This document shows positions 1 to 8,386 of a stretch of DNA of 64,000 bases, one piece after another. How positions within the stretch are numbered: the stretch's first letter is position 1; each line of letters begins with the position of its first letter. Both the position numbers and the translations under genes were made by a program. The stretch is from an uncultured Bacteroidia bacterium (GTDB lineage: Bacteria > Bacteroidota > Bacteroidia > Bacteroidales > UBA932): contig CACYGW010000006.1 of the NCBI GenBank assembly GCA_902774045.1, positions 62,001 to 126,000 of the forward strand. The letters are read 5' to 3'. The notes under the pieces are model-generated. The model ran no database searches. It had not been told where the DNA came from and was given only the letters and a program-made list of their open reading frames with translations.

Positions 1-220
1 CGGCGGAAACATCTACACCATCGACCCTAAAATCCCTGACTCCGGAGTCGAATAGGCGCTGGGCCACCATAAGTGCTATGATGCCGCTGCCTGTTCCTGC
101 ATCCAAAATCCTTCTTTCGCTGCCCGTAAGGCTTACTGCCGCGCCCAGAAGCACGGCGTCTGTGCCTACCTTGAAGGCGGCATTTGTGTTTGGAACAGAG
201 AATTGCTTAAAGCGGAACAT
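1..220 (-). CDS. trmN6: tRNA1(Val) (adenine37-N6)-methyltransferase, C-terminus cut by window edge
   Basis: The first 73 codons of a SAM-dependent methyltransferase of the YfiC/TrmN6 family, which methylates N6 of A37 in tRNA-Val. The start MFRFKQFSVPN leads into KVGTDAVLLGA and the SAM-binding motif I ILDAGTGSGIIALM, an arrangement typical of this family. The ATG at 220 lies 7 nt after the lolD stop, so the two genes are cotranscribed behind tRNA-Pro. The catalytic NPPY motif would lie beyond base 1 and cannot be seen. The family call rests on the N-terminus only; another small-domain RNA or protein methyltransferase is possible but less likely. Confidence 0.85.
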   Translation of the reverse strand, partial: MFRFKQFSVPNTNAAFKVGTDAVLLGAAVSLTGSERRILDAGTGSGIIALMVAQRLFDSGVRDFRVDGVDVSA

Positions 221-227
221 CGCACCC

Positions 228-881
228 TTAGACAAAAAGGCCGTCCTTCATATTTAGCGTTGTGTCGCAGAGCGCGGCCAGCTGAGGGTCGTGGGTTACA
301 ATCACAATGGTCTGGCCCAGGCTCTGGCGCAGGCTAAGGAGGAGCTTGTGAAGCTCGTCTTTATTGGCGCTGTCAAGATTGCCGGAAGGCTCGTCGGCAA
401 GAAGCACGGCGGGGGAATTTACCAGGGCGCGGGCTATGGCAACCCTCTGCTGCTCGCCTCCCGAGAGGGCGTCCGGCTTGTGCGCTGCGCGCTCTTCAAG
501 GCCCAGGGCTCCAAGGAGCTCCTGCGCGCGGGCTTTTGCGTCTGCCTTTGAGCGGCCGGCTATGAGGGCGGGAATCATAATGTTTTCCAGGGAGGTGAAT
601 TCCGGCAGAAGGTTGTGGAACTGAAAGACGAAGCCTATTTTTCTGCAGCGGAAGTCAGAGAGGGCATTCTGGCCCAGGGCCAGCACATTTGTGCCGTCTA
701 TCTCCAGAGTGCCGGCATCCGGCCGGGAGAGGGTTCCAAGTATCTGAAGGAGTGTGGTTTTGCCTGCACCGGAGGCGCCCATTATGGCGGTTATGCTGGC
801 GGGGGCGGCAGAGAATTCCAGCCCTTTTAGAACTTTGAGCTGGCCATAGCTCTTCTCTATGCCCTTTGCCTGGATTATCAT
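228..881 (-). CDS. lolD: Lipoprotein-release / MacB-type ABC transporter ATPase (LolD-like)
   Basis: A 217-residue ABC ATPase. Visible are Walker A (GASGAGKTT, about residue 36), a Q-loop, the signature [15 protein letters not shown] and Walker [14 protein letters not shown], followed by the H-loop (VTHD). Length and the start [13 protein letters not shown] match LolD, the cytoplasmic ATPase that drives release of lipoproteins from the inner membrane (LolCDE); MacB/FtsE-like ATPases look similar. The reading frame stays open upstream to 953, but that stretch is the tRNA-Pro gene, so the ATG at 881 is chosen. This start lies only 2 nt after the tRNA 3' end, leaving no room for a separate leader. 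trmN6 follows after 7 nt. No permease gene is adjacent. Confidence 0.88.
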   Translation of the reverse strand: MIIQAKGIEKSYGQLKVLKGLEFSAAPASITAIMGASGAGKTTLLQILGTLSRPDAGTLEIDGTNVLALGQNALSDFRCRKIGFVFQFHNLLPEFTSLENIMIPALIAGRSKADAKARAQELLGALGLEERAAHKPDALSGGEQQRVAIARALVNSPAVLLADEPSGNLDSANKDELHKLLLSLRQSLGQTIVIVTHDPQLAALCDTTLNMKDGLFV

Positions 882-883
882 AG

Positions 884-957
884 TCGGGGTAATAGGACTC
901 GAACCTACGACCCTCTGCTCCCAAAGCAGATGCGCTAGCCAACTGCGCCACACCCCG
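884..957 (-). tRNA. tRNA-Pro (anticodon TGG)
   Basis: A 74-nt cloverleaf: acceptor CGGGGTG pairs with TACCCCG, the discriminator is A, the anticodon loop is TTTGGGA giving anticodon TGG, and the T-arm carries TTCGAGT. CCA is not encoded. The lolD ATG begins 2 nt downstream. Confidence 0.96.
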
Positions 958-967
958 ATAAGGATTG

Positions 968-998
968 CAAAGGTAATCTTTTTACTTTAATTTTCAAA
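968..998 (-). promoter_or_regulatory. Bacteroidota promoter for tRNA-Pro/lolD/trmN6
   Basis: On the minus strand TTTG (995-998) is separated by exactly 19 nt from TACCTTTG (968-975), matching the Bacteroides -33/-7 consensus. The tRNA 5' end is 10 nt downstream, where transcription would be expected to start. Confidence 0.8.
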
Positions 999-1074
999 TC
1001 CCACAATATCTCGCACCCAGAATTCATCAGGTTCAATACCCTTCAGGAGGAATGCCGCCCTTGGGTCAGGCCCG

Positions 1075-1123
1075 CAGGCAGAGTATCCCGGGGGCTTGTC
1101 AGTTCCCCGGGATACTCTGCCTG
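1075..1123. repeat. Perfect 19-bp inverted repeat (strong hairpin)
   Basis: Arms 1075-1093 and 1105-1123 are exact reverse complements around an 11-nt loop. There is no U-run, so it is not a standard terminator. It lies in the gene-poor stretch 999-1163, in which I recognise no complete gene. Minus-strand sequence 987-1095 reads as an open, protein-like tail with no visible start codon; see findings. Confidence 0.75.
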
Positions 1124-1163
1124 GGGACCGTGAGGCGGAAATTGGTGTGTAGCAGGGGGTTAT

Positions 1164-1202
1164 AAAAAGTCCTACCCCTGGGGGTGAGGGGTAGGATTTT
1201 TT
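1164..1202. terminator. Bidirectional intrinsic terminator
   Basis: A 10-bp perfect stem (1170-1179 with 1187-1196) and 7-nt loop is flanked by A-run and T-run (1164-1168 and 1197-1202). It sits 26 bp after the stop of the leftward Spy-like gene, so it most likely ends the sigma-factor operon. Confidence 0.85.
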
Positions 1203-1228
1203 ATAAGTTATTGAAAACCATTTAATTG

Positions 1229-1783
1229 CTACTCACGGGCAGCCTGAGGAGCCTCAGTTGCGGGGTCATCTGTGAAGTCCGGGGAACCCAGAAGACCCTT
1301 GGTGCCTTTTGGACCTTTGGGGCCCTTGGGGCTGCGGGCATCTTTTCCAAGGCGGTCTATCTGCTGGCGGCGGAACTTTTCTTCTGCAAGGTATAGTTTG
1401 GCTACCTTAGACTCCGGAAGCACATTGCGGAACTTGTCGCAACTCTTGGCATCTATCGCCTGAAAAACAGTGTTGGCCTTAAGATATGCATCCGTGAGCT
1501 CCCTGATGGAAGCATCTGAGTTTCCTTTCTGGATGGCAGACTTTAGAGCCTTATAGGTCCGTTTCACTGCATCCATGGCCTCTTTCTTCTCTTTTGAAAC
1601 TTCGTTATAAACAGGCCAGAACTTCTCTGCCTCTGCAGAAGTAAGATCCAATTCTGTTGTAATATAAGCTATCTTCTCTCTCTGAAGTTTCTCCGGATTA
1701 CCACAACCGTGGCTCGCACTGGCGCTATAAGAAAAAACTAAAACTGCGCAAGCAGCAACTATAAATCTAATACTCTGTTTCAT
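1229..1783 (-). CDS. Spy/CpxP-like periplasmic protein with collagen-like tail
   Basis: 184 residues. A signal peptide (MKQSIRFIVAACAVLVFS, cleavage near ASA) is followed by a helical, charged region with ELDLTSAEAEKFWPVYNE, which resembles the LTxxQ-type repeats of the Spy/CpxP/ZraP family of periplasmic chaperones and envelope-stress sensors. The C-terminus has a short Gly-X-Y-like stretch (SPKGPKGPKGTKG) and an acidic end. The ATG at 1783 is chosen over an upstream TTG; it overlaps the end of the preceding gene by 17 bp, so translation is probably coupled. Being third in an operon with an ECF sigma factor and a small membrane protein suggests an envelope-stress role (inference). Exact function unknown. 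Confidence 0.65.
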   Translation of the reverse strand: MKQSIRFIVAACAVLVFSYSASASHGCGNPEKLQREKIAYITTELDLTSAEAEKFWPVYNEVSKEKKEAMDAVKRTYKALKSAIQKGNSDASIRELTDAYLKANTVFQAIDAKSCDKFRNVLPESKVAKLYLAEEKFRRQQIDRLGKDARSPKGPKGPKGTKGLLGSPDFTDDPATEAPQAARE

Positions 1784-2162
1784 CGTCTTCAATGTTTTCT
1801 ACCGTTAAACCTGATTCTATTAAATAATTGACAAGATCCTCCTGGGACACCTCTTCTGAATCTGAATCATCAAAGTCAAAGACATCCTCCTGATACAGAT
1901 CATTGGAAGAACGAAGCACAAGATCTGACAAAATGTACTGATTGTAAAGTTCTTCCTGCGAGTCCTGCCCCGTAGAGGTAAAGGTCTTCAATATCGCCGT
2001 TCCTGCAGTAACTATAGCGATAAAAGCAGCCGCAATGGCCAGGTGCGGACTAACTTTCTGCCACAACGAAACCCGCACATCCTGCTCCTGCGGGATGCGC
2101 GAGAGGCGCGTCTTAAGGCTATCAAAGTAACCTTCGGGGGTTGTATGAGAAATTTTTGTCAT
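1767..2162 (-). CDS. Small single-pass membrane protein, probable anti-sigma factor
   Basis: 131 residues: a short cytoplasmic N-terminus (MTKISHTTPEGYFDSLKTRL), one membrane helix near residues 37-58 (HLAIAAAFIAIVTAGTAIL), then a strongly acidic periplasmic tail (DVFDFDDSDSEE). No domain family is recognised. Its position directly after an ECF sigma factor, and this topology, are those of Bacteroidales anti-sigma partners. The ATG at 2162 is preferred to a TTG at 2189. It overlaps the downstream Spy-like gene. It lacks an obvious zinc-binding anti-sigma motif (HxxxCxxC). Confidence 0.65.
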   Translation of the reverse strand: MTKISHTTPEGYFDSLKTRLSRIPQEQDVRVSLWQKVSPHLAIAAAFIAIVTAGTAILKTFTSTGQDSQEELYNQYILSDLVLRSSNDLYQEDVFDFDDSDSEEVSQEDLVNYLIESGLTVENIEDDETEY

Positions 2163-2207
2163 CGCCTTCTTAGACAAGAGAGTTTGCAAAATGTTTAAAA
2201 CAGGGTG

Positions 2208-2774
2208 TTATTCTTTAATGAAATCTTTTACTTTTTCTGCCGCAAAATGATAAGACGCCCGCAGTGCCCCAACAGAAGTACCGGTAATCTCCGAAATCTC
2301 CTCGTAAGACAGATCGTCATAATACCGCATACAGAAAACCGCCCTCTGGCGCGACGGAAGCCGCGCCAGCGCCTTGGACAGACTGCGCTGGGCTGCGTCA
2401 CCATCGAACCAGGGATCGCTGTCTATTATCCTGTCGGCCCGGGAAGCGTAGGAAGAGAGGGAGAGGGTGCTGCGTAGTTTTGCGCGCGACACATAGTTTA
2501 GGGCCTCGTTGGTGGCAATGCGCCAAATCCAGGTAAAGATGCGGGACTCCCCCATAAAGGAAGGCAGGCCCTTCCATATTTTTATATAAACTTCCTGAAC
2601 AAGATCGTCGGCATCCTCGTGGCAGAGAGTGAAGCGCCGCACGTGCCAGTAGAGCTTTTCAGAGTACAAAGACACTATTCCCTGGAAGGCGTTCTGGAAG
2701 TCGCCCTCCTTAAGCAAAGTACTGATTGTCTTCTCGTCCATAGGCACGCAAGCACTTTTCAAATCTAATGCCAT
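2208..2774 (-). CDS. ECF-type RNA polymerase sigma factor
   Basis: 188 residues with sigma region 2 (DADDLVQEVYIKIWKGL, then FTWIWRIATNEALNYV) and region 4 (LPSRQRAVFCMRYYDDLSYEEISEITG followed by the helix-turn-helix). No region 1 or 3 is present, as in extracytoplasmic-function sigma factors. It heads an operon with the small membrane protein and the Spy-like protein, which suggests control of an envelope-stress response. The ATG at 2774 is used; a second ATG at 2741 (MDEKTIS) is an equally possible start. The upstream TTG at 2789 is not favoured. Confidence 0.93.
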   Translation of the reverse strand: MALDLKSACVPMDEKTISTLLKEGDFQNAFQGIVSLYSEKLYWHVRRFTLCHEDADDLVQEVYIKIWKGLPSFMGESRIFTWIWRIATNEALNYVSRAKLRSTLSLSSYASRADRIIDSDPWFDGDAAQRSLSKALARLPSRQRAVFCMRYYDDLSYEEISEITGTSVGALRASYHFAAEKVKDFIKE

Positions 2775-2844
2775 TTTTGGATTATTCAAAACAAATCATT
2801 AACTTAGCAACGATAAAGAGACTTAAACCAATACTTATTCAAAT

Positions 2845-3429
2845 ATGAACACAACAGCTTACAACAAAAACGTGAAGCTCATCTTCACCTCCGTACTTGT
2901 GGTAGCAATTGCAAGTATCCTTCTTCCTCTCCTTGGCCTTCTTGGCGGAGTACAGTCCGTTGCTAACGATGTTGGCGCAGGTTCCGGAAGCTTCTACATC
3001 GTTCTTAACTTTATCTTTAACCTCATTCTCCTGGCCGCTGTATGCCTTTTTGCCTATGGCCTTATGCAGCTTAAGGAAGTTGTTGACGGAGAAGCAAAGA
3101 GCCCTGTTAACATTCTCTTCATCGGAGCAGCAATCGCAGCAGTATCGGCAATCCTTGGTTTCTTCCACCTTGGTATTGTATCCGGCCTTGTAGGAATTGC
3201 AGTAGCCATCGTTTACGTTGTTGGTTACAACAAGCTTAAAGTTGCCAATGGTATTCCTGAGAACGCAAAGGCAGGTGCAAACCTCTGCTTTGTAGCAGCA
3301 ATTCTCATTCTTGTAGGTGCAGTTATCGGACTCATCCCCGTTCTGGGAGCAATCCTTAACTTCCTCATTGCAATTGCAGCTAACATCCTCCTCATCCTTG
3401 GATGGAAGAAAGCCGTTATAGCAGAATAA
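2845..3429 (+). CDS. Polytopic membrane protein of unknown function
   Basis: 194 residues with about five hydrophobic helices (near 12-34, 48-72, 87-106, 108-128 and 143-190), joined by short loops and ending in a lysine-containing tail. I recognise no family. It is transcribed divergently from the ECF sigma operon (70 bp between starts), so it may share regulation with it; that is inference. Its stop codon (3427-3429) abuts the menG stop codon on the other strand with no gap, leaving no space for a terminator. Codons are strongly biased to C/G-ending forms like highly expressed genes here (mdh). Confidence 0.75.
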   Translation: MNTTAYNKNVKLIFTSVLVVAIASILLPLLGLLGGVQSVANDVGAGSGSFYIVLNFIFNLILLAAVCLFAYGLMQLKEVVDGEAKSPVNILFIGAAIAAVSAILGFFHLGIVSGLVGIAVAIVYVVGYNKLKVANGIPENAKAGANLCFVAAILILVGAVIGLIPVLGAILNFLIAIAANILLILGWKKAVIAE

Positions 3430-4167
3430 TTATTTAACGGCCACGTAGAGGCGGCAGATGCCAAAGGTATAAGACATATCGGCGGCATCCCTGTAGCCAG
3501 CCTTAAGGATGGTATTAACAAAATCTTCCGGCTTTGGGAATTTAAGTACCGATGCCGGGAGATATTTGTATGCGGCCTTTTTGCCGGAGAGCAGCCCACC
3601 TATCCAAGGCAGAAAATGAAGGAAATATAATTTATAGAGGCCTCTCAGGACTTTATTGTCCGGGGTCGATAGTTCCAGAACAAAGAGCCCGCCGCCGGGC
3701 TTAAGAACCCGCAGGAACTCCCGGAGGCCCTTTTCCCTATCCTCGAAGTTTCTTATACCAAAGGCGATGGTTACGCGGTTGAAGCTATTGTCCGGGAAGG
3801 GCAGGTTCTCGCCGTCGCCCTGAATGGCCTTGATAAACACCTGATGCTCTCCGTGGTCCAGGATCTCTCTGGACATCTTGTGACGCATAACGTCCAGCAT
3901 GCCCTCGGAAATATCCACCCCGGTAACGCAGCCCGCAATATTCTTTTTCTTCATCCTGCGGGCGATGGCGATGGCAAAATCTCCCGTTCCGGAGGCCACG
4001 TCCAGCACCTGCCAGTCGGTGGGGTCCTCCCCTTCCTCCGGCAGTATATATTTGAGGGTGCGCCTGCGCCAGGTTTTGTCTATGTTAAGGGATAATAAAT
4101 GGTTAAGGCGGTCGTAGTCCGGCGAGATTCCGTCGAACATCCGGCGTATTTCTTCTTTTTTAGGCAT
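3430..4167 (-). CDS. menG: Demethylmenaquinone methyltransferase
   Basis: 245 residues, the normal length for UbiE/MenG, which transfers a methyl group from SAM to demethylmenaquinone in the last step of menaquinone synthesis. Visible are SAM motif I (VLDVASGTGDFAIAI), the family signature around FDGISPDYDRLNHLLSL near the N-terminus, and the IAFGIRNFEDREKGLREFLRV segment typical of UbiE. It is the last gene of tsaE-lepA-GT2-menA-menG, 20 bp after menA, which supplies its substrate. The function is assigned as menaquinone-specific because the neighbouring gene is menA; ubiquinone is not made by this group. Confidence 0.95.
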   Translation of the reverse strand: MPKKEEIRRMFDGISPDYDRLNHLLSLNIDKTWRRRTLKYILPEEGEDPTDWQVLDVASGTGDFAIAIARRMKKKNIAGCVTGVDISEGMLDVMRHKMSREILDHGEHQVFIKAIQGDGENLPFPDNSFNRVTIAFGIRNFEDREKGLREFLRVLKPGGGLFVLELSTPDNKVLRGLYKLYFLHFLPWIGGLLSGKKAAYKYLPASVLKFPKPEDFVNTILKAGYRDAADMSYTFGICRLYVAVK

Positions 4168-4187
4168 AGGCTAGGAAAGTATCGGCC

Positions 4188-5096
4188 CTAAAATAAATAC
4201 TGGATGAACCCTATACCCATCAGTACGGCAAAAAAGAATGAGGACATGACCAGAATGGGGAGTGCCGGGTCCAGGGCCTTGTCCTGCCGTGTCCACGCCA
4301 TATAAAGATGGATGACAAAGAGTGGTGCCGTTACCACAAAGAGATAATTCCAGATATCGGTGAGCCGGAGGCTGCAATAAATGAGGGCGCAGGCCCAGCC
4401 GCCAAGGATTAAGATGGTCTGGTAAATCCTGGCCCAGGTGGGGCCCAGCAAAATGGCTACGGTGGTGCGGGTGGCGGCATCGGTTTTCATATCCCTGATG
4501 TTGTTTATGTTTAGCACACCCACGCTGAAGAGGCCTATGGCTGCGGCAGGCAGGAGCATCTTGAACCCGGGAAGCTCGCCGGCGCAAAGGAAGTAGCCTC
4601 CGTCAACGGTGGCAAAGCCAAAGAAAGCCAGTACGTAAATGTCTCCCAGAGCCCTGTAGCCGTAGGGGGAGCGGCCAAGGGTGTAGCGCATTGCCGATAT
4701 TATGGCTACCACAAGGAGCATCATAAAGCAGATGCCTTCCAGGCTCCAGAGAGAGCCAAAGGCGCTGTTGCCTATCATGAAAAGACCGCTCACAAAGCAC
4801 AGGCCGGCAAAAACTACCACTAGCTTTTTCATTTCTGCTATGGTGAGTTCTCCGGAGTTAAGCCCGTAGCTGGGGCCCTGGCGCAGAGCGTTGTCCGTGC
4901 CTTTAAGGACGTCGCCCAGCTCGTTGCTGAGGTTTGCCAGAATCTGGAGCAGAACGGCCGTAAGCACCAGAAAAACTATGCTGAGAGGCTTGACCTCGTA
5001 GTCTGCGATTGCCAGAAAAATGCCCAGAACTATACCCGACAGCGAGAGGGGAAGGGTTCTGAGCCTCATTGAACTTATTACTGCTTTAGCCTTCAT
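4188..5096 (-). CDS. menA: 1,4-dihydroxy-2-naphthoate polyprenyltransferase
   Basis: 302 residues, UbiA-superfamily membrane prenyltransferase with about eight to nine helices. The two Asp-rich motifs are present as NELGDVLKGTDN (near 58-70) and NNIRDMKTDAATR (near 197-210), which bind Mg-polyprenyl diphosphate. MenA joins the polyprenyl tail to DHNA to form demethylmenaquinone at the inner membrane. It lies 12 bp after the glycosyltransferase gene and 20 bp before menG, so the two membrane steps of menaquinone synthesis are adjacent. Confidence 0.94.
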   Translation of the reverse strand: MKAKAVISSMRLRTLPLSLSGIVLGIFLAIADYEVKPLSIVFLVLTAVLLQILANLSNELGDVLKGTDNALRQGPSYGLNSGELTIAEMKKLVVVFAGLCFVSGLFMIGNSAFGSLWSLEGICFMMLLVVAIISAMRYTLGRSPYGYRALGDIYVLAFFGFATVDGGYFLCAGELPGFKMLLPAAAIGLFSVGVLNINNIRDMKTDAATRTTVAILLGPTWARIYQTILILGGWACALIYCSLRLTDIWNYLFVVTAPLFVIHLYMAWTRQDKALDPALPILVMSSFFFAVLMGIGFIQYLF

Positions 5097-5108
5097 TATA
5101 AATGGTTC

Positions 5109-5942
5109 TTAGGATTCTTTTTTGGGGAAGAGCATCTTGAAAATTACCGACAGACCGTGGCCTATGGCGTAGAAGGGGCCTTTTAGCCTGGTGTCAAAGA
5201 TGAATTGTTCTTTGGCGGGACGGCCCTTGGGGCTGTTCCTGTAGGCGCGGCGCTGCCGCAGGGTGTATTTGGAACTACGCCAGGGGGCCAGGGTGTGGTC
5301 TCTGTCGCAGACGGCCAGTATGCCCGGGGCCACTACGCAGGGAATGCCGTTCTTGCGGGCGCGCACACCGTAGTCGTAGTCCCCGAAGGTATGATGGTAG
5401 GCGGGCGACAGGTTCCCAAGGTGGGTATAGGCGTACTTGGGCACTAGCACAAGATTGCCGTTGAACATGTAGCAGATTACAGGTATGGCCGGGTCTGGCT
5501 CTATGAGCTTGTTGTTTTTGGTGCGGCCGCCGTAGGAGAGATTTCCCCTACTGTCTCTTGAGGTTCCGGCTATTATGGCCCGGTGCCGCAGGAATTCCGA
5601 GTTGTCCAGCAACGTGGCCAGCGCTCCGTCCAAAAGGAAGGTATCGTCATTAATCCAGAGGTAGAAGTCGTAATCTTCCTTGGCGGCCTGCTCCCAGGCA
5701 AGGCGCATACCCCGGTTCCAGTAAAGGTCACCGCCGGCCCGGCGGATGATATTTACCTGGGGGAAGGCCTCTTTTACAGCGTCAGAGGTGCCGTCGGTGC
5801 AGCCGTCGTCTACCATATAGACATCGAACTCGTACTTGCCGCCGGAGCGCAGCTCGTCTATCTGGAGAAAACAGGTCTCCAGGCAGAGGAGCGTCTTTTC
5901 CCGACGGTTAAAAACAGTGAGTAACAGGGCTATACGGGACAT
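5109..5942 (-). CDS. Family 2 glycosyltransferase
   Basis: 277 residues. A GT-A fold is indicated by the N-terminal LLTVFNRREKTLLCLE, the nucleotide-binding VDDGCTDGTSDAV and the DxD-like WINDDTFLLDG. These match GT2 enzymes that add sugars from UDP/GDP donors to cell-surface glycans; the rhamnosyltransferase-like N-terminus is common in O-antigen or capsule clusters. No membrane helix is evident. Here it stands alone within the lepA-menA operon, with 10-bp and 12-bp gaps. Acceptor and donor cannot be told from sequence. Confidence 0.85.
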   Translation of the reverse strand: MSRIALLLTVFNRREKTLLCLETCFLQIDELRSGGKYEFDVYMVDDGCTDGTSDAVKEAFPQVNIIRRAGGDLYWNRGMRLAWEQAAKEDYDFYLWINDDTFLLDGALATLLDNSEFLRHRAIIAGTSRDSRGNLSYGGRTKNNKLIEPDPAIPVICYMFNGNLVLVPKYAYTHLGNLSPAYHHTFGDYDYGVRARKNGIPCVVAPGILAVCDRDHTLAPWRSSKYTLRQRRAYRNSPKGRPAKEQFIFDTRLKGPFYAIGHGLSVIFKMLFPKKES

Positions 5943-5952
5943 AGGGCGGGGG

Positions 5953-7740
5953 TTAGTCTAGTTTAAGCACTGCCATGAATGCACTCTGGGGTACCTGTAC
6001 GGTGCCTATCTGGCGCATACGTTTCTTTCCTTCCTTCTGCTTTTCAAGGAGCTTGCGCTTACGGGTAATGTCGCCTCCGTAGCACTTTGCGGTTACGTCC
6101 TTGCGTACCTGGCGCACAGTCTCGCGGGCAATGATTTTTGCGCCGATGGCGGCCTGGATGGCAATGTCGAACTGCTGACGGGGGATGAGGTCCTTTAGCT
6201 TTAGGCAGATTTTGCGGCCAAAGTCGTAGGCGTGGTCCTCGTGGATAAGGGAAGACAGGGCGTCGGCCGGGTCTCCGTTAAGAAGGATGTCCAGTTTTAC
6301 CAGTTTTGCGGGCTTGTAGCCTATAAGGTGATAGTCAAAAGAAGCGTAGCCCTTGGATATGGATTTTAGTTTGTCGTAAAAGTCAAATACTATCTCTGAA
6401 AGGGGAAGCTCATAGGTGAGCTCTACGCGGGTGGCGGTGATGTAATGCTCTCCCTTGAGGGTGCCTCTCTTGTCCATACAGAGCTTCATCACGGGGCCGT
6501 AGAAGTCTGTGTTTGTTATAATCTGGGCCTTTATGTAGGGTTCTTCTATGTGCTCTATGAGGGTGGGGGCCGGAAGGCCGGAGGGGTTGTGGACGTCTAT
6601 GCACTCCCCTTTCGTGGTGTAAACCTTGTACGATACGTTGGGGACGGTGGTTATTACGTCCATCGCAAACTCGCGGAAGAGCCTCTCCTGCACAATCTCC
6701 AGGTGAAGGAGGCCAAGGAAGCCGCAGCGGAAGCCGAAGCCAAGGGCCAGCGAGGACTCGGGCTCATAGACGAAGGAGGCATCGTTGAGCTGGAATTTTT
6801 CCAGGGTGGCGCGCAGGTCTTCGTACCTATCGGCCTGAACCGGATACATACCTGCAAAGAGCATAGGTTTTACCTCCTCGAAGCCGGCTATTGCCTTGGC
6901 GCAGGGGGTTTCTACGTGAGTGATGGTGTCGCCAACCTTTACCTCGGCGGCGGACTTTATTCCGGAGATAATGTAGCCTACGTCGCCGCAGCTTACCGAG
7001 TTCCTGGGCTGGAGGCGGAGTTTAAGTACGCCAACTTCGTCGGCCGTGTACTCCTTGCCTGTGTTGAAGAATTTTACCTTATCCCCTTTGGCTATGCTGC
7101 CGTTAAGCACCTTGAAGTAGGCTATGATTCCGCGGAAGGAGTTAAATACAGAATCGAAGATGAGGGCCTGAAGCGGAGCCTCGGGGTCTCCCTTGGGGGC
7201 AGGGATTTTCTCTACTATGGCATCCAGAAGGGCCGATACGCCCTCTCCGGTTCTGGCAGATACCTTGAAGACCTCTTCCGGGTCGCAGCCAAGAAGGTCA
7301 CAGACCTCATCGGTCACAACCTCTACCATAGCGGAGTCCATATCTATCTTGTTTAGTACGGGGATGATTTCCAACCCGTGGTCTACGGCCTGATAGAGAT
7401 TGGATATAGTCTGGGCCTGCACGCCCTGAGAAGCGTCCACCACCAGAAGGGCGCCCTCGCAGGAGGCGATGCTTCGGGAGACCTCGTAACTGAAGTCTAC
7501 GTGCCCGGGGGTGTCTATGAGGTTGAGCCTGTAGGTCTCGCCCTTATAGTTGTAGTCCATCTGGATGGCGTGGCTCTTTATGGTGATGCCTTTTTCTTTC
7601 TCCAAGTCCATATCGTCCAGAACCTGGTTTTCCATATCGCGGGCGGTCAGGGTGTCGGTTAGCTCCAGCAGGCGGTCTGCCAGGGTGCTTTTACCGTGGT
7701 CTATATGGGCTATGATGCAGAAGTTTCTGATGTTTTTCAT
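5953..7740 (-). CDS. lepA: Elongation factor 4 (LepA), ribosome back-translocase GTPase
   Basis: 595 residues, full length. GTPase motifs are G1 [10 protein letters not shown]2 GITIKS, G3 DTPGHVDF and G4 NKID. The EF-G-like domains and the LepA-specific C-terminal domain follow ([20 protein letters not shown] and the KRMRQIG basic region). LepA acts on stalled or mistranslocated ribosomes and affects initiation. The start overlaps the tsaE stop by 4 bp (ATGA), a sign of translational coupling. Confidence 0.98.
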   Translation of the reverse strand: MKNIRNFCIIAHIDHGKSTLADRLLELTDTLTARDMENQVLDDMDLEKEKGITIKSHAIQMDYNYKGETYRLNLIDTPGHVDFSYEVSRSIASCEGALLVVDASQGVQAQTISNLYQAVDHGLEIIPVLNKIDMDSAMVEVVTDEVCDLLGCDPEEVFKVSARTGEGVSALLDAIVEKIPAPKGDPEAPLQALIFDSVFNSFRGIIAYFKVLNGSIAKGDKVKFFNTGKEYTADEVGVLKLRLQPRNSVSCGDVGYIISGIKSAAEVKVGDTITHVETPCAKAIAGFEEVKPMLFAGMYPVQADRYEDLRATLEKFQLNDASFVYEPESSLALGFGFRCGFLGLLHLEIVQERLFREFAMDVITTVPNVSYKVYTTKGECIDVHNPSGLPAPTLIEHIEEPYIKAQIITNTDFYGPVMKLCMDKRGTLKGEHYITATRVELTYELPLSEIVFDFYDKLKSISKGYASFDYHLIGYKPAKLVKLDILLNGDPADALSSLIHEDHAYDFGRKICLKLKDLIPRQQFDIAIQAAIGAKIIARETVRQVRKDVTAKCYGGDITRKRKLLEKQKEGKKRMRQIGTVQVPQSAFMAVLKLD

Positions 7741-8189
7741 ACGGCTGGTGTTGGGGCTGTGCCTGGGACTGTCCAGGAAAGGGTTCTGGAACCATCGGCA
7801 TTAACGTTAATATAAACCTTGAGGGTTTCTTCCGGGAGAAGCGGCTCTATGTTCTCCGGCCATTCCATAAGGCAGAGGCTGCCGCTGTCCAGATAGTCGT
7901 AAAGACCAATGTCAAGGGCTTCCTCCAGGCGGGCTATGCGGTAAAAATCAAAGTGAAAGATTTGCTCCCTGCCGGCCGTCCTGTACTCGTTCACTATTGC
8001 GAACGTGGGGGAGCTCACGGCGTCTTCCTGCACGCCCAGAGCGCGGCATAGGGCGGTTATGAACGTGGTCTTGCCGGCACCCATAGGTGCATAGAAGGCA
8101 ATGAGGGATTGGCCGCGCGTGGCAGACAGGAAGTCTTCTGCCGCACGGTCTATCTCTGCCAAAGACCTTATTTTAATCTCTTGATTCAT
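7737..8189 (-). CDS. tsaE: tRNA threonylcarbamoyladenosine biosynthesis ATPase TsaE
   Basis: 150 residues. Walker A is [10 protein letters not shown], followed by [11 protein letters not shown] and HFDFYRI, then [15 protein letters not shown], all TsaE (YjeE) hallmarks. TsaE is the ATPase partner of TsaB/TsaD in making t6A37 on ANN-decoding tRNAs. The ATG at 8189 is used rather than a TTG 9 nt upstream. It is the first gene of the lepA-men operon and overlaps lepA by 4 bp. Confidence 0.95.
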   Translation of the reverse strand: MNQEIKIRSLAEIDRAAEDFLSATRGQSLIAFYAPMGAGKTTFITALCRALGVQEDAVSSPTFAIVNEYRTAGREQIFHFDFYRIARLEEALDIGLYDYLDSGSLCLMEWPENIEPLLPEETLKVYINVNADGSRTLSWTVPGTAPTPAV

Positions 8190-8218
8190 TAAGCCCAAAT
8201 GGTACCATTAATAGCCTG

Positions 8219-8250
8219 CAAAAATACAAAATTTACCCCACAACCCCAAA
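8219..8250 (-). promoter_or_regulatory. Bacteroidota promoter for tsaE-lepA-GT2-menA-menG
   Basis: On the minus strand TTTG (8247-8250), a 20-nt spacer and TATTTTTG (8219-8226) match the -33/-7 consensus. The tsaE ATG is 29 nt downstream. The rest of 8190-8386 is AT-rich with no gene seen. Confidence 0.65.
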
Positions 8251-8386
8251 AGTGACTTTTTGTGTGTTTTTTAAAGATTTAACAATTTGTGGCGAAATGC
8301 CATTTTTTACGGGGTGATGGTTTTGGGATGCGTGCTGTTTTTATCTTTCTTTGGGAAAAAGTTTATCCAGTTAAAACCCAAAGAAT

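Noticed and set aside
882..953. N-terminal extension of lolD by 24 residues
   Set aside because: The extra residues are encoded by the tRNA-Pro gene; no LolD has such an extension.
985..1075. TPP-riboswitch-like bases (GAACCTGATGAA on the minus strand)
   Set aside because: The conserved CTGAGA segment and pairing partners are missing, and the downstream gene is a tRNA. The same bases read better as a protein tail.
1040..1130. Possible signal-recognition-particle RNA (GTCAGGCCCG on the plus strand)
   Set aside because: The conserved GGAA tetraloop and AGCA side of the symmetric loop are absent.
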